64,000 nt of DNA from Paenibacillus arenosi (GTDB lineage: Bacteria; Bacillota; Bacilli; Paenibacillales; Paenibacillaceae): positions 48,817 to 112,816 of the forward strand of contig NZ_JACYTN010000015.1 in assembly GCF_014841135.1 (NCBI RefSeq). Direction: 5' to 3'. The notes beneath the pieces were generated by a model. That model searched no databases. It was given only the letters and a program-made list of their open reading frames with translations, and was not told the DNA's origin. Below are positions 53,506 to 62,598 of the stretch, piece after piece. Positions within the stretch are counted from its first letter, which is position 1. Every line of letters begins with the position of its first letter. The position numbers and the translations under genes are program-made.

Positions 53506-53584
53506 GCCACCCATCCAACAGCACTAAGCATCTAAGCAGTAACAAGTAACCACTGTTGGAGCAAGTGAGGAAGGGAGAACTTTT

Positions 53585-53944
53585 ATGTTAAGACGAATAG
53601 CACTCGTTTGTGCTGCCGGTATCATGGTAGTCTTTATCTTGTCAGCTTGCGGTACGGAAAAAGCAAATCAAGAGCAGCAAACTGCTGATGTTAAACTGAT
53701 CATAAAAGCATCAGACTATAAGTTTGACCAAACTGAATATCGTGTAAAAGGAAATCAACCTATACAATTCAGCCTCGAATCAACCGGTAATCACGGCATT
53801 ACTATTGATAAATTGGATTTATCGCTGGATCCAACAAATCCAAATCAAGTCATCACTCCTACGGCTGGTACTTATACGTTTGAGTGCAGCATCGCATGCG
53901 GACTAGGGCACAAAGACATGAAAGCAACCTTAATTGTAGAATAG
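53585..53944 (+). CDS. Cupredoxin lipoprotein with CuA-type site, 119 aa
   Basis: The lipoprotein signal peptide has its lipobox at LSACG (Cys about 22). The rest is one cupredoxin domain. Near the C-terminus CSIACGLGHKDM has exactly the C-x3-C-x3-H-x2-M spacing of the binuclear CuA site of cytochrome oxidase subunit II, and an upstream His in GNHGITID supplies the remaining ligand. Subunit II's membrane hairpin is absent and no oxidase genes are nearby. It may be an electron carrier or copper-handling protein on the outer face of the membrane. GGAAGGGAG precedes the ATG. Confidence 0.87.
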   Translation: MLRRIALVCAAGIMVVFILSACGTEKANQEQQTADVKLIIKASDYKFDQTEYRVKGNQPIQFSLESTGNHGITIDKLDLSLDPTNPNQVITPTAGTYTFECSIACGLGHKDMKATLIVE

Positions 53945-53968
53945 AACAATCGAGTACATATACACGCC

Positions 53969-54014
53969 AAAGCAGCCGCCATGCTCCGATTTTTTTCGGC
54001 ACGGCGGCTTTGTC
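53969..54014. terminator. Hairpin between the CuA gene and cvpA
   Basis: CAAAGC-GCCGCC pairs with GGCGGCTTTG around an inner CCGA/TCGG stem with T loop, between convergent genes. No T run follows on either side, so termination is uncertain. Confidence 0.45.
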
Positions 54015-54044
54015 CATAATACGCAGCTTTTTTCAAACTAACTT

Positions 54045-54665
54045 CTATAACCATTGTGCCCAACGTATGGACTCAGCAATAACAGTAGGTAGCCATTCAC
54101 TCGTTTTGATTGCCCATTGGGATTGCTCAATGACCTGACGAACTAAAGGCTGCGGCCAACTTTTTAAGAGCACATACCCGATTCCCCATACGATAAAAAA
54201 CTGCATGACGCCAATAAATGCTCCGCCTAAGCGATCTAAGACACGGACGGATCGAACATGCGACATTCGAGCAACAAAATACTTTAGTAGCAACAATCCA
54301 ATCCAAGTAAAGCCAAACATAATCCCAAACGAAAGTCCAGCATGCAGCATCTGTTCACCGTATTGCTGAGCAGATTGCAGCCCATCTATCCCGACTGCCC
54401 CTTCATCAATAGTTGAAGTACGTACTCCAAATAGTTGTTTGCGCACCCATGGTATTAAGTATTCATACGTACGTGAAGCCACGATAAAGGCAATAAGCCA
54501 GCCTAACAACGATAGTGCTTTTGCTTTGAATCCACGAACGGCACCAATAAGACCGAACACAACAACAATGATAGTCAAAAGGAGGTCTAAACTATTCCAT
54601 GGACCCACTTTCAGCATCAGAGCTACACCGACAGTATTAGAAGTCTGTAACCAGTCTGTCCACAT
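54045..54665 (-). CDS. cvpA: CvpA family membrane protein
   Basis: 206 residues with about four membrane segments and the CvpA pattern NSLDLLLTIIVVVFGLIGAVRGF near the N-terminus, then LGWLIAFIVASRTY and RLGGAFIGVMQFFIVW (each shown in part). The family is linked to colicin V production in E. coli and to envelope homeostasis. It starts 25 bases after the zapA fusion gene, the conserved zapA-cvpA (yshA-yshB) order. AAAGGT lies upstream of the ATG. Confidence 0.85.
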   Translation of the reverse strand: MWTDWLQTSNTVGVALMLKVGPWNSLDLLLTIIVVVFGLIGAVRGFKAKALSLLGWLIAFIVASRTYEYLIPWVRKQLFGVRTSTIDEGAVGIDGLQSAQQYGEQMLHAGLSFGIMFGFTWIGLLLLKYFVARMSHVRSVRVLDRLGGAFIGVMQFFIVWGIGYVLLKSWPQPLVRQVIEQSQWAIKTSEWLPTVIAESIRWAQWL

Positions 54666-54690
54666 ACTTGTAGTACCTTTCTGTCAGACG

Positions 54691-57600
54691 TTACATCATT
54701 TCCAACCATTCGTTAAATTCACTCTTCAGCTTTCCATACTCCTCCTGCAAAGAATCCAACTCTCCCTGTACTTGGCGAGCTTTGTTCTGTTCCATTTCAC
54801 GCTCGATCTGGGCAAGACGGAATTGATGGGAGAGCAGCTCAAACTGTTCCTGCATCATAGCAGTCTCCTCATCACGAAGCGTAGATACATTGGTCGTTGC
54901 GCTGTCCGCCGCTTCTTTCAACGCCTCCACCGCAGTTGCAGCCTCAGCTGCTGCTTCTCGTTGCTCTTGCAGTTGAGCTATTAATTCAGCTTTCTCTTGT
55001 TCCCAAGTTTGCTGTATAGCTACTTGTTCACGCAGCAGCTCCAATTCCGCGTTGAGCTTGTCTTGATCAAGCTTCCATGCATGTTCTTGATCCAACCACT
55101 GCTGGTTCAACGATTGCTGCTGTACCCGGGTTTGCTCTGTTATACGCTCAACAGACGCTCGTAGTTCGATTATCTGCTGCTCATTTTCTACTTGTAGTTT
55201 CGATTGACGTTCCTCTGTATCCGCTCGATATTCAGCCAACTGCTGAACTGCCAGTTCCACCTCTTGAGCGTGACCGTCAGACTGTGCTCGCAGCAAGTCT
55301 AGTTCTTTCTCCTGCTTAGTAAGCTGTTCTGTAGCTTGCTTATATTGTCGCTTAAGATCAGATAGATTGGTTGACAATGCATTTCGTTCAGCAATAACAG
55401 AGCGGAGGTTACCTGACATTTTCTCCTCCAGCTCACGCGCACTCTTACGTAGTCTAGAATCCAGCTGCTGTCGAAGGCACTCGTACTTTTCATTCGTTTC
55501 ACGCTCTGCCTCCATACGTGCAGCTTGCTCTTCTGCTAGTGCTTCCACTGCTGCCGCCGCCTCTGTCCGAACCGATTCTACCTCTTCCACCAGCTTCATC
55601 TCAGACTGACGCAGCTGGTGTAATTGCTCTTCTAAAACTTGACGAAGCTCTTGCCCTTCTTCATCAACTCGTTTAAGTTCCTTCACCTGTGCATCCAATC
55701 GTTCAACTTGCTCGACTGAAGCTTCGTATTGCTGCTCCAATTCGGTACGCTGCTCACGCACTTGCCCCAGTTCAACCTCTAACGCATCTTTATGCTGAGA
55801 ATTCTCTTCAAGCAATTGTCTCTGCTGGAGCAGTTCACCCTGAACTTGTTCTAGCGTCCCTTGCACATCAGCAACCCCTTGCAGGGCTTCGTCTCTTGTA
55901 CAAATAAGACGTTCCATCTCAACTTGTCGCGCGCGATCAAGCTCTTCTGCCCGCTTCAAATGACCTTCGAGTTGACGAGTTCGTGCCTCGCTTTTCGTTT
56001 TCTCAGCTTGCAGCTGCTCAAATTGCTCTATAAGGGACTCTTGCTCCGCAAGATGGGATTGTTTGCACTGTGCAACCTCTTGCTCATAATGAACTTGCTG
56101 AGCTTGCCATTCGGATTGCATCTCCGCCTGCTCTTGCTGGCGCTTCTGCTCCCACTCTGCTCGTTCTGCATGCAACTGCTCTTCCCATTGCGTGTTATTG
56201 TTTGTCCATTTTTGTTCCCAATCCAAAATTACATTTGCTAGTTTCTGTTCCCATGTCGAACTTTCACCAGCCAACTTTTCTTCCCATTCAGATCGCTCGC
56301 TGGATAGCTGCTCCGCCCATTCTGTCCGTTCACTCGACAATTGCTGCTCCCAATCCGCTCGCTCATTCGACAATCGCGCTTCCCACTCTGAACGCTCATC
56401 CGACAATTTCTGTTCCCATTGAGAGCGCTCAACCGTCAATTGCTGCTCCGACTGGGATTGCTCATGGTGAAGCTTCTGTTCCCATTCCGCACGCTCCGAC
56501 TCCAATTGATGCTCCAAGCTAGAAACAACCGTTACATGCTCATCTAGAGCTTCTTCGAGCTTCGTTTCCAGCTGATTGCGAATATCAGTTATGCTTTGCT
56601 CATGTCGGCCGCTCAGCTGTTCCAACTCATCTTCATGTTGAAGCAGCAATTGTTGAAGCTCATCATCATGTTTCAAGCGTGCTAATTCAGCTGCCGCTGT
56701 GTGCTCATCACGTAGAGCTGCAATCGCAGCCTGATGTTCGTCAGACATAGCTGCCTGATTGCCTTCCAGCTCTTCACGAAGTCGATTCAACGCTGCTTCA
56801 TGCTGCTGAATCAAGGCAGCTTCTGCCGTTTGACGCTTCTCTTCAGCTGCTGCAATCACATCCTGATGCTCCAGTTGCATAAGCTCTAGCAGCTCTTGCT
56901 GTTCTTCCTTGGACTGCAATAACTCTTCTTGAAACTTCGTACGATCTTCCTCTAAAGAAGAGCAGCGTTGCTCCCATTTATTTGTTAATTCCTGCTTCTC
57001 TTGATCATGCTTTACCTTAAGCTTGGATAATTCTTGTTCATGCTCTTGCTGAAGAATCGTTAGCAGCTGTTCATGCTCTTGTTTAAGCGTTGTCTCTACA
57101 AATTCATGCTCCTCTTTCAATAGCGCGAGCTGCTCATCCCGTTCTGTCGAAACTGCGTGAACACGCTCTTGCAGTTCTTCCGCATGCTGTTGACGCAGTT
57201 GCTCCGCTGCCTCGACCGCTGCGCTTACCTGCTGTTCCGCAAGCTCAAGACGACGCTTCATCTCTTGCTCGCCATTACGCGCAGCTTGAAGCTTGCCCTC
57301 GACTTCCTTAAGCTGCTCTTGAAGCTTGGCATACTTGCTATCAACAAGTTTGCGTTCTTCTCTGAGCTGTCTAACAGATTGATTCGTCATATCTACTTGC
57401 TTGCGCAGCTCAGCTACTTCCTTAGCATGGCTTTCTTTATCAAGCTGCTGCTGTTTCACATGCTTATTAAGTTTGTCGCGCTCCGTTTGGATTTGTGCTG
57501 CATAGTTATTCTTCTCCATTTGCAGCTGCTTTGCAGTTTTGTCCTGCTCCGCTTGCAAAATCTTAGCATGCTTATCCTGTTCATCCCTGAGCAACTTAGC

Positions 57601-58062
57601 ATGCTTGTCCTGCTCATCCTTAGTTCGCTTCGCAGCGTTTTCCCGTTCTACTTGCAATTGCTTGGCATACTTATCCTGCTCTACTTGCATCAGCTTAGAA
57701 GCAGCACTCTTCTCATCGGCAACTTTTTTCTCCAACAGCTCCAGCTGCTGTTTCAATTCCGTCTCGGTGCGCTTTAAAGACTGCTCCAGTCGTTGCTTCT
57801 CTGCATCTGTCACTTCGATTGCATCAACAAGCTGCTGCTCCTGATCTTTAATACGTTGAATTTCTTCCGCTATATGTACAGCAGACAACACCGCAATTCT
57901 TGGAATGTCCAATCTTGGGTTACCTTCCGCGATGGTCCGCATCCGCTCATCCACATAGTCGGCAATATTACGCATATATTCTTTACTTGTTGTACCTGCT
58001 AATTTATACTGTGTTCCATATATTTCAACGGTTACCCGGTGCTTATCATTTGACGTCATCAT
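54691..58062 (-). CDS. zapA: Giant ZapA-coiled-coil fusion protein, about 1123 aa
   Basis: Residues about 5-85 are a ZapA domain: DKHRVTVEIYGTQYKLAGT, SKEYMRNIADYVDERM, LDIPRIAVLSAVHIAEEI. ZapA binds FtsZ and bundles it at the division site, and is normally about 85-110 residues. Here the frame continues without a break for over 1000 residues of charged, Gln/Glu-rich coiled coil, much of it in 11-residue repeats. The locus, pheT-zapA-cvpA, is the standard one, so this is the genomic zapA rather than an added copy. The ATG at 58062 is chosen from GGAGG 5 bases upstream (58059 also possible). The frame continues 66 bases upstream with no ribosome site. Role of the tail unknown: a spacer, a ZapB-like bridge, or an EzrA-like scaffold are all inference. 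Confidence 0.9.
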   Translation of the reverse strand: MMTSNDKHRVTVEIYGTQYKLAGTTSKEYMRNIADYVDERMRTIAEGNPRLDIPRIAVLSAVHIAEEIQRIKDQEQQLVDAIEVTDAEKQRLEQSLKRTETELKQQLELLEKKVADEKSAASKLMQVEQDKYAKQLQVERENAAKRTKDEQDKHAKLLRDEQDKHAKILQAEQDKTAKQLQMEKNNYAAQIQTERDKLNKHVKQQQLDKESHAKEVAELRKQVDMTNQSVRQLREERKLVDSKYAKLQEQLKEVEGKLQAARNGEQEMKRRLELAEQQVSAAVEAAEQLRQQHAEELQERVHAVSTERDEQLALLKEEHEFVETTLKQEHEQLLTILQQEHEQELSKLKVKHDQEKQELTNKWEQRCSSLEEDRTKFQEELLQSKEEQQELLELMQLEHQDVIAAAEEKRQTAEAALIQQHEAALNRLREELEGNQAAMSDEHQAAIAALRDEHTAAAELARLKHDDELQQLLLQHEDELEQLSGRHEQSITDIRNQLETKLEEALDEHVTVVSSLEHQLESERAEWEQKLHHEQSQSEQQLTVERSQWEQKLSDERSEWEARLSNERADWEQQLSSERTEWAEQLSSERSEWEEKLAGESSTWEQKLANVILDWEQKWTNNNTQWEEQLHAERAEWEQKRQQEQAEMQSEWQAQQVHYEQEVAQCKQSHLAEQESLIEQFEQLQAEKTKSEARTRQLEGHLKRAEELDRARQVEMERLICTRDEALQGVADVQGTLEQVQGELLQQRQLLEENSQHKDALEVELGQVREQRTELEQQYEASVEQVERLDAQVKELKRVDEEGQELRQVLEEQLHQLRQSEMKLVEEVESVRTEAAAAVEALAEEQAARMEAERETNEKYECLRQQLDSRLRKSARELEEKMSGNLRSVIAERNALSTNLSDLKRQYKQATEQLTKQEKELDLLRAQSDGHAQEVELAVQQLAEYRADTEERQSKLQVENEQQIIELRASVERITEQTRVQQQSLNQQWLDQEHAWKLDQDKLNAELELLREQVAIQQTWEQEKAELIAQLQEQREAAAEAATAVEALKEAADSATTNVSTLRDEETAMMQEQFELLSHQFRLAQIEREMEQNKARQVQGELDSLQEEYGKLKSEFNEWLEMM
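56140..56502 (-). repeat. zapA: Eleven 33-base (11-residue) repeats inside zapA
   Basis: The unit reads xxERxxWEQxL. Tryptophan recurs exactly every 33 bases from codon 56482-56484 to codon 56152-56154, in 10 of 11 units (one has Ser). Phase is kept perfectly over 363 bases. Confidence 0.92.
57454..57684 (-). repeat. zapA: Seven 33-base (11-residue) repeats in the proximal zapA coiled coil
   Basis: Units of the form xEQDKxAKxLQ follow each other seven times without a gap, the first starting at base 57684. The 11-residue period is the same as in the distal array but the unit sequence is different. Confidence 0.85.
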
Positions 58063-58299
58063 AACGTCCTCCTTCAATTCCATTCCGCTAACTGCAGCAT
58101 GATTGCGATTGCGCTTGGCATCTAACATCCTAACAAATATTGTAGGAACTGCTGCGAATATGTAAAATTTGCTTCACCCAAGCACAGAAATGCACGCTGT
58201 AAAATAGCGTTTGCAACTATTTCGATATAGACACACCTATCTCCTGCTGCAAAAGGGCTTTCCGTGAAGTTTAGCACCTTTCGAAGATAATGGTCAAAT

Positions 58300-58356
58300 T
58301 CAAAAAGAACCTATTCGCCATACCGAAATTCTCCGGATGACAAATAGGTTCTTTAT
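58300..58356 (-). terminator. Terminator of pheST
   Basis: AAAGAACCTATT and AATAGGTTCTTT form a stem followed by TTTTTG on the minus strand, about 40 bases after the pheT stop. It separates pheST from zapA. Confidence 0.82.
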
Positions 58357-58396
58357 TATTTTCAAATTATTCAATTAATAGGATTTGTTGGTTGTA

Positions 58397-60835
58397 TTAT
58401 TTACGAAGCTCAGCGCCTTCAGCTTCAATCGCTGCAATGACACGACCATGAATCTCTGTAATTTCCTCATCTGTAAACGTACGCTCAGGATGACGGTATA
58501 CGAGAGAAATGGCAACGCTCTTCTTGTCGCTTGCAATGCGATCTCCTGTATACACATCAAATACGCGAATCGATTCCAACCATGAATCTGCAGCAGCAGT
58601 AGCTTGATCTAGGATGCGTCCCATTTCAGCTTGACGATCCATTACGATAGCTAGATCACGCTCTACGGATGGGAAGCGCGGCAGCGTTTTGTATTCGATC
58701 GTGAAGTCTGCTTGAGCAACTAAAGCTTCGATCTCCAACTCAGCCACGAACGTATCCGCAAGATCCTTACTGCGCTGCAAGTCAGGATGAATCTGACCAA
58801 GCGTTCCAAGCAACTGCTCTCCATCGTTCGTCTTCAAGTACAACGATGCGGAGCGACCTGGGTGGTAACCAACAGGACGGTTTGCTTCATAACGTACGCG
58901 ACCGCTAAGGCCAAGGTAGCTAACCACACTGTCTACGATACCTTTTAGATCAAAGAAATCAACCGCTTCAGGCTTCACATTCCATTGAGCTTGCTGACGA
59001 TTGCCCGTAAGAAGAACAGCCAATACTAGCTTCTCTTCTGGCTGCTTCGTCAACTCAGACTCTTCCGTCAAGTACAAGCTGCTCATTTCGAACAAATGAA
59101 CATCTTCTTGCTTGCGATTGCGGTTGTGCGTAGCTACGTCTAGCAAGCTTGGAATCAAGCTTGTGCGCAGCACGCTGCGATCTTCACTCATCGGCATTGC
59201 AAGTGCAATCGGCTTCGCATTCCCTGCCAATGCAGGGAACAGCTTCGTCTCTTCTGGATGCGTGAAGGAATACGTCAAGGCCTCATGCAAGCCGCCATCC
59301 GTCAGCAAACGGCGAATCGCACGACGAACGCGCTGCGACTTCGTCAAGCTGCCTGGCGTCGTTGCGCCTTCGATTGGTGTTGTTGGGATGTTATCATAGC
59401 CGAATAGACGAGCTACTTCTTCAATTAGATCTACATCGAGCGTAATATCACCGCGACGAGAAGGTACTGTTACTTCAAACACACCTTCTTCAACGGACTT
59501 AACATCAAACACAAGACGCTCCAAAATAGACTGTACCTCAACAGCTGTTAAAGACGTACCAAGCATGCGATTCGTTTTTTCCAAAGATAGACGAACGACT
59601 TTACGCTCATGTGTACCTACTTGCTGCTGTACGACACCACTTGCAACCGTTCCACCTGCAATTGTGCGAATAAGCTCTGCTGCACGGTCAATCGCCGGCA
59701 CAACATGCTCAAGGTTGACACTCTTCTCAAAGCGAAGTGATGCTTCTGAGCGAAGACCCAATTGTCTGGACGTCTTGCGTACGATACCACCATCGAACTT
59801 CGCGGATTCAAGCACGATATCTACCGTGGATTCCGTTACTTCGGAGTTCTCGCCGCCCATAACACCAGCAAGTGCAATTGCTTTCTCCGCGTCTGCGATC
59901 ACGAGCATATGCGGCTCCAACTTGCGCTCTTGGCCATCAAGCGTAACAAGTGTTTCGCCTTCACGAGCCATACGAACGTCGATGCTGCTGCCAGCAATTT
60001 GAGCTGCATCAAAAGCATGTAATGGCTGACCGTACTCAAGCATAACGAAATTCGTTACGTCGACGATATTGTTGATTGGTCTTACGCCTGCAGCAAGCAA
60101 ACGATTTTGCAACCACAGTGGAGATTGACCTACTTTAACACCCTTCACATAACGAGCTGTATAAAGGCTGCAAGCGTGACCCGCACTAATATTTACGCGA
60201 ATCTTCTCGGAAGCTGCTTCACCTGTTTCTTCAACAGAAGTCGTCGGCAATGCTACAGGACGATTCAAAATCGCACCAACTTCATAAGCAGCACCAATCA
60301 TACTCAAGCAGTCCGAACGATTCGGCGTCAAGTCAAATTCCATTACATGATCATTTAGATCCAACACATCTGCAATTAGAGTACCAATTGTCAAATCTGA
60401 AGGCAATACAAGAATACCCTCTTGCATATGCTTCGGCAGCAATTTGTCATTCAAGCCAAGCTCTTTAGCGGAACAGATCATCCCTTGGGATTCTACACCA
60501 CGAAGCTTGGCACGTTTGATCTTCATACCACCTGGCATAACAGCGCCGATTTGAGCTACAGGAACATGCTGTCCTGCGTCCACGTTCGCTGCGCCGCATA
60601 CGATTTGTACATGCTCTTCTGCACCTACGTCTACTTTACATACATTCAGCTTATCTGCATCTGGATGTTTCTCACGAGATACAACATAGCCGACTACAAT
60701 ATGATCCAAACCTTGATTACGGTTCTGTACAACATCAATTTCGATACCAGCACGCGTAATACGTTCTGCTAATTCATCGGCGCTAACGCCAGATACATCT
60801 ATATATTGAGATAACCATTGATAGGATACGTTCAT
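58397..60835 (-). CDS. pheT: Phenylalanyl-tRNA synthetase beta subunit
   Basis: 812 residues. N-terminal tRNA-binding OB domain (about 40-150, VVGYVVSREKHPDADKLNVC region), B3/B4 editing domain (about 205-380), B5 domain (about 400-475), catalytic-like core, and C-terminal FDX-ACB anticodon domain (LPRFPSVERDLAIVMDRQA). Full length. AAGGAAGGGG precedes the ATG, 32 bases after the pheS stop, so one operon with pheS. Confidence 0.97.
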   Translation of the reverse strand: MNVSYQWLSQYIDVSGVSADELAERITRAGIEIDVVQNRNQGLDHIVVGYVVSREKHPDADKLNVCKVDVGAEEHVQIVCGAANVDAGQHVPVAQIGAVMPGGMKIKRAKLRGVESQGMICSAKELGLNDKLLPKHMQEGILVLPSDLTIGTLIADVLDLNDHVMEFDLTPNRSDCLSMIGAAYEVGAILNRPVALPTTSVEETGEAASEKIRVNISAGHACSLYTARYVKGVKVGQSPLWLQNRLLAAGVRPINNIVDVTNFVMLEYGQPLHAFDAAQIAGSSIDVRMAREGETLVTLDGQERKLEPHMLVIADAEKAIALAGVMGGENSEVTESTVDIVLESAKFDGGIVRKTSRQLGLRSEASLRFEKSVNLEHVVPAIDRAAELIRTIAGGTVASGVVQQQVGTHERKVVRLSLEKTNRMLGTSLTAVEVQSILERLVFDVKSVEEGVFEVTVPSRRGDITLDVDLIEEVARLFGYDNIPTTPIEGATTPGSLTKSQRVRRAIRRLLTDGGLHEALTYSFTHPEETKLFPALAGNAKPIALAMPMSEDRSVLRTSLIPSLLDVATHNRNRKQEDVHLFEMSSLYLTEESELTKQPEEKLVLAVLLTGNRQQAQWNVKPEAVDFFDLKGIVDSVVSYLGLSGRVRYEANRPVGYHPGRSASLYLKTNDGEQLLGTLGQIHPDLQRSKDLADTFVAELEIEALVAQADFTIEYKTLPRFPSVERDLAIVMDRQAEMGRILDQATAAADSWLESIRVFDVYTGDRIASDKKSVAISLVYRHPERTFTDEEITEIHGRVIAAIEAEGAELRK

Positions 60836-60867
60836 CGTTGGTCCCCTTCCTTCTTCATTACCGTCGC

Positions 60868-61899
60868 TTACATGCGGTCGAACTGCTGTAAGAATCGGAC
60901 ATCATTCGTATAGAAATGGCGAATATCATCAATGCCGTACTTCAAGAGCGCAATACGCTCGATACCCATACCGAAAGCAAAACCAGAGTACTCTTCAGGG
61001 TCATAGCCGCCCATTTCCAACACTTTTGGATGAACCATGCCGCAGCCGAGAATTTCCAACCAGCCCGTTTGCTTACACATTCTGCATCCGTTACCTTTGC
61101 ACTGTACGCAAGTTACGTCAACTTCAACGCTCGGTTCTGTGAACGGGAAGAAGCTTGGACGCAGGCGAATTTGCATATGAGAACCGAACATTTCTTTTAC
61201 AAATTGAAGCAATGTTCCCTTCAAGTCACTCATACGGATATTACGATCGATGACCAATCCTTCGATCTGATGGAACATGAAGGAATGTGTTGCATCGTCA
61301 TCATCACGACGATAAACACGTCCCGGGCATACCACTTTAACCGGCTTGCCGTTCATCAATTCCATTGTGCGCACCTGAACAGGAGATGTTTGCGTACGCA
61401 TCAGCAGTTCTTCTGTAATATAGAAGGAATCCTGCATATCGCGAGCTGGGTGATCTTTTGGCAAGTTCAGCGCTTCGAAGTTATAGTAATCCTGCTCCAC
61501 TTCTGGACCTTCTGCCACTTGGTAACCCATGCCGATGAAAATATCTTCTAGCTCTTGTGTTACTTTGCTCAATGGATGAACGCTGCCGCGTGCCATCGGA
61601 CGTCCTGGCAAGGTAACATCAATCGTTTCCGCTTGCAACTTGCGTTCTGTTTCTTCACGAATAAACGCTTCTTGCAATTCCTGCAAACGACCCTCAATGG
61701 AATCGCGAACGACATTCGCCACTTGACCGATCACTGGACGCTCTTCTGCACTAAGACTACCCATCCCGCGCAGTATTTCTGTAAGCGCACCTTTTTTTCC
61801 TAGGTACTTAATGCGAAGATCGTTCAATTGCTGCACATCCTGCACTTGCTCCAGCATTGCCAACGCTTCTGTGCGCAGCGCCTCCAAACGCTCTTTCAT
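60868..61899 (-). CDS. pheS: Phenylalanyl-tRNA synthetase alpha subunit
   Basis: 343 residues. N-terminal coiled coil (1-85) followed by the class II catalytic domain: [49 protein letters not shown] and motif 3 [25 protein letters not shown] precedes the ATG. Under T-box control. Confidence 0.97.
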   Translation of the reverse strand: MKERLEALRTEALAMLEQVQDVQQLNDLRIKYLGKKGALTEILRGMGSLSAEERPVIGQVANVVRDSIEGRLQELQEAFIREETERKLQAETIDVTLPGRPMARGSVHPLSKVTQELEDIFIGMGYQVAEGPEVEQDYYNFEALNLPKDHPARDMQDSFYITEELLMRTQTSPVQVRTMELMNGKPVKVVCPGRVYRRDDDDATHSFMFHQIEGLVIDRNIRMSDLKGTLLQFVKEMFGSHMQIRLRPSFFPFTEPSVEVDVTCVQCKGNGCRMCKQTGWLEILGCGMVHPKVLEMGGYDPEEYSGFAFGMGIERIALLKYGIDDIRHFYTNDVRFLQQFDRM

Positions 61900-61944
61900 G
61901 GTACATCCTCCTTCAATCTTTCATCTGTAATCAACCCGGTAACA

Positions 61945-62275
61945 CAAAAAGGCCTTCCATCCCGAAGGGACGAAAGACCGTGGTACCACCCTTATTAGAA
62001 ATACCGTCAACGCTCCATTGCCAACTGCCTACCAGCAGTGGGAAAATGAATCAAATAGGCATTCTCACTCAAAACGGCTGTAACGGACCGCATCCGGGAC
62101 ACTCTACTGACAAGACACAACGATCATGATCGCCATCTTCATGTGTTCAAGCTCCTGCTCCAGAGTGAATTTCGTAAGCCCATGCTTCAGATACGCTCTC
62201 AATCTATGGCGCATCCTCCCTGGCAAGCGGTACTGACTACTTATCTCTTTCAAGGCAGTTGAATATCGACTATTT
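61945..62275 (-). promoter_or_regulatory. T-box riboswitch leader of pheST
   Basis: The T-box AGGGTGGTACCACGG lies near 61980-61994. The specifier TTC (Phe) lies at 62167-62169 before ACTCTGGAGC. The terminator is GGTCTTTCGTCCC with GGGATGGAAGGCC followed by TTTTTG (61947-61978). Confidence 0.94.
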
Positions 62276-62286
62276 ACATTTCAAAT

Positions 62287-62315
62287 ATTATATAGAATAG
62301 CATATACTTTTGCAA
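62287..62315 (-). promoter_or_regulatory. Sigma-A promoter of pheST
   Basis: TTGCAA, 17 bases, TATAAT on the minus strand, directly before the T-box leader. Confidence 0.78.
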
Positions 62316-62395
62316 CAATTGTATGCCCCATTATGTATCTCATTATATATGATTAAGCGCTTCCAATATTTCGTTATTGAACCTATGCGAAATAA

Positions 62396-62426
62396 TTGAT
62401 TACAAATGATCACATTATGCTATAAT
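62396..62426 (+). promoter_or_regulatory. Promoter of the purine permease gene
   Basis: Extended -10 element TGCTATAAT (TATAAT at 62421-62426) with TTGATT 19 bases upstream. No purine riboswitch motif was seen in the roughly 90-base leader. Confidence 0.55.
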
Positions 62427-62514
62427 AACCGATGGCGTCGATTAGGTTTGGATAATAATTCGGCGTCATCTTTCATATTTTATTAATATGCAAAGGGTAG
62501 GGTGAGGGGCTACG

Positions 62515-62598
62515 ATGGAAAGCAGGTATGAGATTGGTCCAACAACAACAAAAGAAGCAAGACGACAAACAGGGCCAAGCTACGACCGCCCAAGTTAA
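62515..62598 (+). CDS. Possible 27-codon upstream frame overlapping the permease start
   Basis: ATG at 62515 with GTGAGGGG 5 bases upstream opens a 27-codon frame ending at 62598, in a different phase from the permease. It has a better ribosome site than the permease ATG at 62528, so it could couple or dampen permease translation. Peptide sequence not recognised. Confidence 0.3.
   Translation: MESRYEIGPTTTKEARRQTGPSYDRPS

Noticed and set aside
60916..61551. 211-codon plus-strand open frame opposite pheS
   Set aside because: Antisense to conserved pheS; composition typical of a shadow frame.
62427..62527. Purine riboswitch before the NCS2 permease
   Set aside because: The leader lacks the conserved purine-aptamer loops and is too short for aptamer plus expression platform.
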